Origin: Thiomicrospira sp. WB1
GTDB taxonomy: Bacteria; Pseudomonadota; Gammaproteobacteria; Thiomicrospirales; Thiomicrospiraceae
DNA length: 64,000 bases
Assembly (NCBI RefSeq): GCF_001507535.1
Contig: NZ_LQBN01000001.1
Location: 372,001-436,000, forward strand
Reading direction: 5' to 3'
Below are positions 16,899 through 24,116 of the stretch, one piece after another. Below the pieces are notes generated by a model. The model did not search any database, was not told the DNA's origin, and saw only the letters and a program-made list of their open reading frames with translations. The number at the start of each line of letters is the position of its first letter. Positions within the stretch are counted from its first letter, which is position 1. The position numbers and the translations under genes are program-made.

Positions 16899-17975
16899 TT
16901 AATCTCCATCGGTAAAGTTCATGCCGAGGTTGACGCCCATGGCTTCCGGTAAGGGACGCTCCAGTTGTTTCATCAATGTGTAGTAGCTCGAGCGCATGGC
17001 CTCGCGATCCAGAGCCTCTGTGGCTTGGCGTGCCTGATCCAGCGTTTGCATGAGGGTCTGGGCCAACTCGGTGTGGCCAGCTTTGCGGGCGTAGTCGATC
17101 AAGCCCGCGCCGCTGTCACCGGCAGTCAGAAGCGTCTCGACCTCATTCAAACCCGCGAGCAGGTTGGCGCGGGTCAGATCGGACAAAGTGGCGTCCAGAT
17201 GACCGTTGATCTGGCGTTGGTTCAGATAACGCAAATAATCCTGCAACGAAAACAGTAGCTTGCCGACGGCGGTTTCTCCGTCGGGCAATTGGTTCTCGAC
17301 CAGTTGTTGCAGATAGTTCGATTGAGAGGCGTTCCCCTCACTGCTTTGCCACTGTGTCAGAATCGAATCGGCCAGGCGGCGTTGGTGCTGTGTCAGACCA
17401 ACGAGCAGTTGACAGGCACGCGGCTGTGTTGCCAAAGCGCTGACAAACCGGGGCTCATAGAGCATGACTTCAATGGCCGGCAGTCCGACTTGTGTGAATT
17501 TGAGCTGATCAAAATAGGCCTCGTTCAGAGGCATGCTGCCGTTGAGAGCGGTTTCGAACGTGGTCACAATGGTGTCGTGATAATCCTTGCCACGCTGGCG
17601 CATCGAATCAACGAAATGAATGCGGGGAAAGAAAAGGTTGTCACGCAAAGGCCCGAAGTCATAGAGCATGGCACGATACCAGGCCGGATAAAGGACTTCG
17701 AAGGCGGCTTGCAGCGTGCTCACATCTGGAGTCGGACGCTGGCATTGCTGCCGGCTGGCGTCGGTCAGGGCCTGGGTGGCGGCCTGCCACCGCTCTAATG
17801 TGGGCAGGGTCACCGTTTTTAAGGCATGGACGGCCAGATCATGGCGGCCGGCATCATTCAGGGTGATGGCAGGGGCAGGCGGCGTGGATTGGTGCTGAGG
17901 CGTCGTGCATCCTTGTAGCAGACTCAGCAGGCCCAACCCTACGAGTAAGCCGGATCGTCGAATGAAAGAGGTCAT
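16899..17975 (-). CDS. Imelysin-family lipoprotein (second imelysin)
   Basis: The 358-residue protein starts at ATG 17975 with a lipobox (MTSFIRRSGLLVGLGLLSLLQGC). The body is all-helical, with the imelysin-type segment PAWYRAMLYDFGPLRDNLFFPRIHFVDSMR (split near residues 100-125) and a C-terminal helical bundle. It lacks a clear GxHxxE, so it is a divergent member like the second imelysin of known DUF1111-imelysin-DUF1513 clusters. The longer reading frame to 18044 starts with TTG and adds a non-signal extension, so I reject it. It is the middle gene of the three-gene unit. Confidence 0.82.
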   Translation of the reverse strand: MTSFIRRSGLLVGLGLLSLLQGCTTPQHQSTPPAPAITLNDAGRHDLAVHALKTVTLPTLERWQAATQALTDASRQQCQRPTPDVSTLQAAFEVLYPAWYRAMLYDFGPLRDNLFFPRIHFVDSMRQRGKDYHDTIVTTFETALNGSMPLNEAYFDQLKFTQVGLPAIEVMLYEPRFVSALATQPRACQLLVGLTQHQRRLADSILTQWQSSEGNASQSNYLQQLVENQLPDGETAVGKLLFSLQDYLRYLNQRQINGHLDATLSDLTRANLLAGLNEVETLLTAGDSGAGLIDYARKAGHTELAQTLMQTLDQARQATEALDREAMRSSYYTLMKQLERPLPEAMGVNLGMNFTDGD

Positions 17976-18030
17976 AGGTGTCTCTCTTGTTGTGCGTGAA
18001 ACAAAGGTCCGATTATAAAGGCGCGCTGGT

Positions 18031-19455
18031 TTAAAGGGTTTCAATAAATTTTATCAGCGCCTTGCGCTCGGATTTGGGCAAAGCCATAAAGGCGTCGCGA
18101 CTGGCCTGGGCTTCGCCGCCATGCCATAAAATCGCTTCTTCTATGGTTCGAGCTCGCCCGTCATGCAGCAGTTGGCCGCTGCCATTGATCTGTTTGCTCA
18201 AGCCCACGCCCCACAAAGGCGGGGTTTTCCACTCCCGGCCCGTGGCCTCAAAATCCGGGCGACCATCGGCCAGCGCTTCGCCCATGTCATGCAACAGGCC
18301 GTCGGTGTAGGGCCAGATGGTCTGGTGGGCCAGATTCGGATAGCGGTCGGATGGCTGCGTTTGGTAGCTCGGGCGATGACAGACAACGCACTCAAGTCGG
18401 GCAAACAGTCTCTGCCCGGTTTTGACCTGATTGGATGTTTGCGCTCGAGCGGCCGGAACACCGATCTGGTGAGTGAAGTCCACGACCTTGTCCAGCAGTT
18501 TCCGGGGCAGCTCCACTCCTTCGCGATCATTGCCATGGGGGCCTTTAAGACATTGCGATTGCGTCGTCTCGCAGGGCGGTTCGGGAAAAATCGGGTTGGT
18601 GATGCCGACGTCATTGCGAAAGGCCGTGGCCGTCTGCGCTTCGACCGAGGGCTGGTTGGCCTTCCAACCAAAGCGGCCGATTTGCAGGCGTTGCGTGACC
18701 GGGTCCCAGACCTGGTTCAATCGCCCGGAAATGCGCGGGTGGGCCGATTGCGCTTTGGCATTGGCGCGCAGCTCTGAGGCGGGAATCAGGCTCAACAGTC
18801 CCACACCGTGCAAAGCAGGGGCATTGCGTAAAGACAAGCGCGTGCCATCCGGCAAAGGCCCATAATGCAGGTTGCTGAGCACCGGGCGCGGGTAACGCAG
18901 GGTTAGGGTGGTGCCGTCCGGGTAGGTGACTGGTTTGGTTTGCCATTTGAGTGTGATATTGGCCTCAGGTCGCACATCGTTGGCCTGAAAGGCGACGATC
19001 TCTTCGCCGAGCTGGTGTGCCAGCGCAATCGACTGAGATTGAATCTGGTCGCCATAATGCGGTACCGGGCGTACGCCCAGTTGCGGGTCGATCTCGCCAG
19101 GCAGACTCAAACGCACGATCCCCTGATGCAGGCGTTCCTTATGATTGTTGGGTAAACGCCCTTTGCCGCCATTGATGTGGCAGGCCAGACAGGTGCGAGC
19201 GTTGTAGATGGGGCCCAGGCCATCCCGGGCGGTGGTGGAACTGGGCGCTTTGACCCAGGGTTGATGTGCCAGGGCCTTGCCTGCATAAAACGTTTTTTTG
19301 AGGTCTTCAGGAAGATTGGGCGCGGGTTGGATCGAGGAAGCAAAAGGGGTGATGGCCGTGGTGGCCTCGCCGCCGGGCAGGGCCGGGTTGGCAGACAGCC
19401 AGATGGGGAACCCGGCGATGAGCGCACTGGATAAAACAAAAGCACGTTGGATCAT
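18031..19455 (-). CDS. DUF1111 di-heme oxidoreductase-like protein
   Basis: The 474-residue protein has a signal sequence (MIQRAFVLSSALIAGFPIWLSA) and two c-type heme motifs: CLACHINGGKGR near residue 90 and CVVCHRPSYQT near residue 355. Around them are DUF1111 hallmarks such as DGLGPIYNARTCLACH, WPYTDGLLHDMGEAL and LLHDGRARTIEEAILWHGGEA. Family members are called thiol oxidoreductases or putative peroxidases and are linked to imelysin iron systems. It follows the first imelysin gene across a 309-base gap holding two strong hairpins, so it may be a separate or attenuated transcript. Confidence 0.88.
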   Translation of the reverse strand: MIQRAFVLSSALIAGFPIWLSANPALPGGEATTAITPFASSIQPAPNLPEDLKKTFYAGKALAHQPWVKAPSSTTARDGLGPIYNARTCLACHINGGKGRLPNNHKERLHQGIVRLSLPGEIDPQLGVRPVPHYGDQIQSQSIALAHQLGEEIVAFQANDVRPEANITLKWQTKPVTYPDGTTLTLRYPRPVLSNLHYGPLPDGTRLSLRNAPALHGVGLLSLIPASELRANAKAQSAHPRISGRLNQVWDPVTQRLQIGRFGWKANQPSVEAQTATAFRNDVGITNPIFPEPPCETTQSQCLKGPHGNDREGVELPRKLLDKVVDFTHQIGVPAARAQTSNQVKTGQRLFARLECVVCHRPSYQTQPSDRYPNLAHQTIWPYTDGLLHDMGEALADGRPDFEATGREWKTPPLWGVGLSKQINGSGQLLHDGRARTIEEAILWHGGEAQASRDAFMALPKSERKALIKFIETL

Positions 19456-19500
19456 TCGATTTTAGCCTTCTCCATATCAAAGACGAAGCTTGCTTTTTTA

Positions 19501-19510
19501 CCAGGCCTGG
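19501..19510. repeat. CCAGGCCTGG copy upstream of DUF1111
   Basis: It lies 46 bases before the DUF1111 start; the minus strand reads CCACCAGGCCTGGTAAAAAA. Confidence 0.85.
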
Positions 19511-19575
19511 TGGTTTGTTGATTTGAGCAAGTTTTATGTGCTGTGGGCACATTGATGGCTGTGCGATCCTGAAGA

Positions 19576-19607
19576 TGTTCGTTTTTTACACACGTAAAAA
19601 ATGAACA
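19576..19607. other. Imperfect inverted repeat with T/A-rich stem
   Basis: Arms TGTTCGTTTTTTAC (19576-19589) and GTAAAAAATGAACA (19594-19607) pair over 14 positions with one mismatch around a 4-base loop. It could be an operator or part of a terminator between imelysin and DUF1111. Confidence 0.6.
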
Positions 19608-19668
19608 CCTCCGGGCCTGCTGAAGGACCAAGGTTAAGCAACCCCATAAACCCTGGCAAAAAATACGA

Positions 19669-19711
19669 CAGGCCTGGTAAAACGTCTGGCCTAGACGTTT
19701 TACCAGGCCTG
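19669..19711 (-). terminator. 19-bp perfect hairpin built from two palindrome copies, after imelysin
   Basis: Left arm CAGGCCTGGTAAAACGTCT (19669-19687) and right arm 19693-19711 are exact reverse complements around GGCCT. On the minus strand, in the direction of imelysin transcription and 54 bases past its stop, the stem is followed by TCGTATTTTTTG. This fits a Rho-independent terminator. Each arm ends in one copy of the dispersed element, at 19669-19677 and 19703-19711. Confidence 0.75.
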
Positions 19712-19764
19712 CCTCAATCGGACTCGGCCGGTCAAGGACAGGTTGATCACAACACGTTTAACGG

Positions 19765-21210
19765 TTAGTCACATTGTGCGGTCGGATTGCTGGTGTCGCA
19801 AGCCGAAGCGTCGGGATCGACCACATTTTTCTCCACGCCCAGCGCTTTGGCCAGCTTGGCGATTTCCGCTGACTGTTTGTTGAGCGAGAGAATGGTATCG
19901 CGCATGGGTTTGGCGTCCTCCGACATGGGGTTCATGATCACGACATCGACGGGTGTGCCTTCGCGGGCCAGTCGGTCAATGGCCTGATAGCCCTGCTCGG
20001 TGTTGGCAAACTGCGCTTCCAGTTTGGTGCCAAGCTGTGTTTGGCCCAGATCGGCCAGATAATCATCAAAGCCATAGCCTGTCACCACGGTGCCGGCATC
20101 CGGTTTGCCGTCAAAGTCGCTGTCATAGCCCTGGTAGTCACCGTAATAACTGTTCTGAATGCCCAGCGCATTGAGCACAATGTCGCGATGGGTGTTGTCA
20201 GAAAAGCAGGAATGTTCGTCCTCCTGAGAGTCCGCCGACAGGGCGATTTGCATGCGTTCGCCGGCCAGTTCGCCTTCCGACAGGGTGCCCATGCCAGTGA
20301 GAATTTCCGCCATTTTTTCACGACCCTCGGCCAGGGTTGTCACCTGGGTAAACTGGGCGCGGTAGTTGTCGCTTTGTCCCGGGGCCCAGCCATTTTTGAC
20401 CTGGCGCAGATCATCAATGAGCTTGTCGACGGCGACCGCCAGATAGGTCAGGCGGCGATCGGCCGCATCGTTGTCAGCGTTGGAAATGAAGTCACTGACG
20501 GGGCGCTGTCCGCCTTGAGCCAGATTGGGTGCCTGCCAGGTTTTGACCGCTTTTTCACGCTCGCCCTGGGTGTCGGGGCTGGCGTTCCGGTTCAGGTCCT
20601 GACCCCATAGCAGAAATTCAATCGCATGGTACCCGGCCAAGACATCATGCTCGTCTTCTGCGGTGGCGGTTTTCGCCAGCAGATCACGGTTGATGGCAAT
20701 GTCCGGGTTGCCGATGATGGTGTGGTTGAGGTCATCCACGGTGATCGGCTGACCGTCATTAACCGGGGTCTGGTGTTCGGTGACGCCCAGTTGATCATTG
20801 CCGAAATCGTTACCGGCCACGGTGTAGTCAATCAGTGCTTCGCCCAATGGCCAAGCATTGATGTCCCCTTCCGGGCCGTCTTCGTCCTGATAATTGGTGG
20901 AATCAATCGGGCTCAGACGAAAACGGTACACTTCGGTCTGTCCATAAGGTTCACGCGCGGTCAGCCAAGCTTTTTTTGCCGCCGCCAGGGTGTCATCAGA
21001 CGGGTTCATGCGCAGGTCAGCAATGGCCGCTTTCAGTTCCAGTGCAGTGGCCAAGGAGTCCGAATAAGCGGCATAGGCCATGTCAGCATTGGTTTGCAGA
21101 ACCTTCTGAATCTGAGCCAGTTCGGACGCGTTTGAGTGGGTTTGGGTTTGTGCGCACCCCATCAAGGTAACGGAGGTGGCAACAGCCAGAGTCAGTGCTT
21201 TGAGTTTCAT
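19765..21210 (-). CDS. Imelysin-family iron-regulated lipoprotein (IrpA/ICMP-like)
   Basis: The 481-residue protein starts at ATG 21210, six bases after AAGGA, with a lipobox (MKLKALTLAVATSVTLMGC). The imelysin motif GxHxxE appears as GYHAIEFLLWGQDLN near residue 200. Other family segments are AWLTAREPYGQTEVYRF and INAWPLGEALIDY, plus a second helical repeat ending with REGTPVDVVI. Imelysin proteins are surface or periplasmic and iron-regulated, and probably bind a metal or metal complex. It lies 38 bases behind the LbtU-type porin gene, so the two are co-expressed. Confidence 0.9.
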   Translation of the reverse strand: MKLKALTLAVATSVTLMGCAQTQTHSNASELAQIQKVLQTNADMAYAAYSDSLATALELKAAIADLRMNPSDDTLAAAKKAWLTAREPYGQTEVYRFRLSPIDSTNYQDEDGPEGDINAWPLGEALIDYTVAGNDFGNDQLGVTEHQTPVNDGQPITVDDLNHTIIGNPDIAINRDLLAKTATAEDEHDVLAGYHAIEFLLWGQDLNRNASPDTQGEREKAVKTWQAPNLAQGGQRPVSDFISNADNDAADRRLTYLAVAVDKLIDDLRQVKNGWAPGQSDNYRAQFTQVTTLAEGREKMAEILTGMGTLSEGELAGERMQIALSADSQEDEHSCFSDNTHRDIVLNALGIQNSYYGDYQGYDSDFDGKPDAGTVVTGYGFDDYLADLGQTQLGTKLEAQFANTEQGYQAIDRLAREGTPVDVVIMNPMSEDAKPMRDTILSLNKQSAEIAKLAKALGVEKNVVDPDASACDTSNPTAQCD

Positions 21211-21248
21211 AACAATCCTTTCAGTTTTCAATCAATCAGATGAGGCGA

Positions 21249-22160
21249 TTAAAATTCGACCGCGAGCATGGCCTGATACAGTTTGTCGTCGGTGTCGGTG
21301 TTCTGGTTGTACTCCAGCAGGAAATGGGTGTTGGTGTAGATTTCTTTATTGTAGCCGACAAGGATGTAATCCTGATTTTCGCCATCACGTTGACCGGCCA
21401 CGGAAAAAGTCCCGACATTCGATTCATAGAAGGCTTCGATGTTATAGCGGGTGTGGTCCTCGACGTCCAGATCGGTGCCTTCGGCAATCAGGCCAAACTG
21501 GTTGACGCTTAGAAACGCCGCGCCGGAGTAAGCATTGTCGTCGTCAATTTTGGCGTAGCTGCCGTTAAAGGCCAGATAGTCGTTGACCGGCCAGTAAGCG
21601 TTCACACCGCTCAGATCGCCCCAGCCCAGTTCGCTCTGATCCAGGTTGGTGTTGCCATAATAATCGTCATTGATGTAACCATTGTCCGGGTCCACCACGT
21701 AGGCGCTGACTTCCAGCGGTCCCAACTGAGTATCAAACCCGATCCCGTTGCCGTTGGGCTCGACCAGGGTCAGAGAATCGGAAATCATCTGCGTCTCGCC
21801 GGTGGTGAACGGCACAATCATTTTACCGGCGGTGAGAGTGCCATAACCGGTTGCCAGTCCGATCAGAGCGGTGTCGACTTCAAAATCGGTTTTGTCATCG
21901 GTCCCGATGTCTTCTTGCAATAAAACCACTTCACCAAAGATCTGGTCGTTGATGTGAGCGCCCAGGGCGATTTCGACGGTGTCGAGCACGAATTGCGTGT
22001 TTTCGCCTTTTTCCACGCCGTTGGCGTCTTCATGTTGGATCGAGGTTTCCAGCAGGCCGCCAAATGAGATTTCGGGTAGAGTGACGCTCTGTGCCTGCGA
22101 CAGCGGGGCCGTGGCAAACAGCGCAGAAAAGAGGGCGGTTTTCAGGGGCAGGTGTTGCAT
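21249..22160 (-). CDS. LbtU-family outer-membrane porin (putative iron/siderophore channel)
   Basis: The 303-residue protein has a signal peptide (MQHLPLKTALFSALFATAPLSQA) and a beta-barrel with alternating strands, ending in the C-terminal aromatic YQAMLAVEF. It contains FGGLLETSIQHED and GYGTLTAGKMIVPFTTGETQMISD. The arrangement resembles Legionella LbtU, a TonB-independent legiobactin porin. That substrate is not established here. GGAG precedes the ATG. A Fur-like sequence lies 36-54 bases upstream of the start codon, and an imelysin gene follows. Confidence 0.8.
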   Translation of the reverse strand: MQHLPLKTALFSALFATAPLSQAQSVTLPEISFGGLLETSIQHEDANGVEKGENTQFVLDTVEIALGAHINDQIFGEVVLLQEDIGTDDKTDFEVDTALIGLATGYGTLTAGKMIVPFTTGETQMISDSLTLVEPNGNGIGFDTQLGPLEVSAYVVDPDNGYINDDYYGNTNLDQSELGWGDLSGVNAYWPVNDYLAFNGSYAKIDDDNAYSGAAFLSVNQFGLIAEGTDLDVEDHTRYNIEAFYESNVGTFSVAGQRDGENQDYILVGYNKEIYTNTHFLLEYNQNTDTDDKLYQAMLAVEF

Positions 22161-22195
22161 ACAGAACTCCGAACGTTTGTTTTTGTTTTAATATT

Positions 22196-22214
22196 AATAA
22201 CGATTCGTATTACG
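22196..22214 (-). promoter_or_regulatory. Fur-like operator upstream of lbtU-type porin
   Basis: The plus strand reads AATAACGATTCGTATTACG in a very AT-rich stretch. About 11 of 19 positions agree with the Fur box, with dyad character (AATAACG / CGTATT). The match is modest; placement and gene content are the main support. Confidence 0.4.
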
Positions 22215-22306
22215 TTATGTTTGAGCGAAGTGTAATGCTAACCGTTCTCGTTTTCAATACTGTTTATTTAAAAAATGCAAAAAAGATGCAAAAGCCATCG
22301 AGCCAG

Positions 22307-22315
22307 CAGGCCTGG
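22307..22315. repeat. CAGGCCTGG copy downstream of acetolactate synthase
   Basis: The plus strand reads CAGGCCTGGTGAAAAATGG; one base of the left palindrome half is missing. It lies 88 bases past the alsS-like stop. Confidence 0.8.
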
Positions 22316-22402
22316 TGAAAAATGGATAGGAGGAGATGAGGATCGCCAGGGAGATGACGATCAGTCAAAAACGGCAGGTTGGTTGCGTAAAAAGAGAGCG
22401 GT

Positions 22403-24088
22403 TCAGTCGGTGTTTTGCATGGCCTGCCAGGCGGCCTGGCTTTGTTCTTTGATTTCGTGGTTGAGAATGCGATCATTCTGGCTGTAATCCACCGGCACCT
22501 CAATCAGGTGGACGCCGCCCGCTTCGAAACAGGCTTCAATCCGTGGCAGAAAGTCATCGGGTGACTGGATGCGATGGCCGTGGGCGCCATAGCTTTGCGC
22601 GTACTCCACAAAATTGGCATTGCCCACATCCAGCCCAAAATCATCAAAGCCCATGTTGGCCTGTTTCCATTTGATCATGCCAAAGGCGTTGTCATTGAGG
22701 ATGACCACCACCAGATCCAGGTTGAGGCGCACGGCGGTTTCCATTTCCTGCGAGTTCATCATAAAGCCGCCATCCCCGCACACGGCCATGACATGACGCT
22801 CCGGGTAGACCAGTTTGGCGGCAATCGCCGAGGGAAGACCGGCCCCCATGGAAGCGAGGGCGTTGTCGAGCAACACCGTGTTGTGGTGATAGGCCAGATA
22901 ATTGCGCGCAAACCAGATTTTGTAGATGCCATTGTCGAGCGCGATCATGCCGGTGTCGGGCATGTAACGGCGTATGTCGGCCACCACGCGCTGGGGCAAC
23001 ATGGGGAAGCGGTCGTCGGTGGCATGTTTGAGGATGTCTTTGTCGATCAGGCGTTTGGCCTGCATGAAGCAGTCAAAATCCCAGTGGATCTGACGTTCAA
23101 CCCGCTCTTTGATCTGATAAATGCCATTGCCGATGTCGCCGACGACCTCGGCCTGAGGGAAATAAACCGGGTCGATTTCGGCGTTGGTGAAGTTGATATG
23201 AATCACCTTGAAACCGTCGTGCTTCATAAAAAACGGCGGCTTTTCGATCACGTCGTGACCGACATTGATGATCAGGTCTGTGTCATGCAGGGCGCAATGC
23301 ACAAAGTCGTGGTCGGACAGAGCCGCGCATCCCAGGTATAGGTGATGGCGCTCGTCCACGACGCCCTTGCCCATTTGCGTGGTGAAAAAGGGAATCCCGG
23401 TTTTGTCGATGAACTGACGCAGCATTTTGCCCGCGGTCTTGCGGTTGGCGCCCGCGCCGATCAGGATCAACGGGCGTTTGGCCTGTTCGATCAGACTCAC
23501 TGCGGTGCGTACGGCTTTTTCTTCCGCCAGAGGGCGACGGTGCATGCCTTTTTCAATCACCTGCGAATCAGTGGTTTCGCTGGCAATGTCTTCCGGCAGT
23601 TCCAGATGGGTCGCGCCCGGGCGTTCGGTCATGGCCGAACGAAACGCCTCGCGGACCCGGGAGGGAATGTTGTAGCCGCTGTGAATCTGGCAACTGTATT
23701 TGGTGATCGGGTGCATCATGTCGACCACGTCAATGATCTGAAACTGGCCCTGCTTGCTGGTTTTGATCGGTTTTTGGCCCGTGATCATGACCATCGGCAT
23801 GCCACCGAGCTGAGCGTAGGCGGCGGCGGTGACCAGATTGGTGGCGCCGGGCCCCAGCGTGGACAGACACACCCCAGCCATGCCGGTCAGACGTCCGTAG
23901 GTGGCGGCCATGAACCCGGCGGCCTGTTCATGCCGGGTCAGCACCAGTTTGATCGATGAGTTTTTTAACGAGTTGAGCAAGTCCAGATTTTCTTCGCCCG
24001 GGATGGCAAAAATGTATTCCACGCCTTCGGCTTCCAGCGCTTGAACGAACAGATCGGATGCTTTTTGAGTGGGATGTGGCATGGGCAT
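22403..24088 (-). CDS. alsS: Acetolactate synthase, catabolic (AlsS-like) large subunit
   Basis: The 561-residue ThDP enzyme has the activating Glu in TRHEQAAGFMA (about residue 53) and the central FAD-like domain (RPLILIGAGANRKTAG). The ThDP/Mg site is GDGGFMMNSQEMETAVRLN, continuing to LNDNAFGM. It condenses two pyruvates to acetolactate. No small regulatory subunit gene is adjacent, and the sequence looks closer to AlsS than to anabolic IlvB, so an overflow or pH-related role is possible. AGGA precedes the ATG. It lies 28 bases behind the EAL gene on the same strand. Confidence 0.85.
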   Translation of the reverse strand: MPMPHPTQKASDLFVQALEAEGVEYIFAIPGEENLDLLNSLKNSSIKLVLTRHEQAAGFMAATYGRLTGMAGVCLSTLGPGATNLVTAAAYAQLGGMPMVMITGQKPIKTSKQGQFQIIDVVDMMHPITKYSCQIHSGYNIPSRVREAFRSAMTERPGATHLELPEDIASETTDSQVIEKGMHRRPLAEEKAVRTAVSLIEQAKRPLILIGAGANRKTAGKMLRQFIDKTGIPFFTTQMGKGVVDERHHLYLGCAALSDHDFVHCALHDTDLIINVGHDVIEKPPFFMKHDGFKVIHINFTNAEIDPVYFPQAEVVGDIGNGIYQIKERVERQIHWDFDCFMQAKRLIDKDILKHATDDRFPMLPQRVVADIRRYMPDTGMIALDNGIYKIWFARNYLAYHHNTVLLDNALASMGAGLPSAIAAKLVYPERHVMAVCGDGGFMMNSQEMETAVRLNLDLVVVILNDNAFGMIKWKQANMGFDDFGLDVGNANFVEYAQSYGAHGHRIQSPDDFLPRIEACFEAGGVHLIEVPVDYSQNDRILNHEIKEQSQAAWQAMQNTD

Positions 24089-24116
24089 AAACGTTCCTGT
24101 TTTAAGGTGAGTGGAA

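Larger units (their letters stand above)
19456..19764. other. Intergenic region with two strong hairpins
   Basis: This 309-base gap between two same-strand genes contains three palindrome copies (19501, 19669, 19703) and the hairpin at 19576-19607. I find no reading frame with a ribosome-binding site. The structure density suggests termination of the imelysin transcript and possibly processing before DUF1111. Confidence 0.65.
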
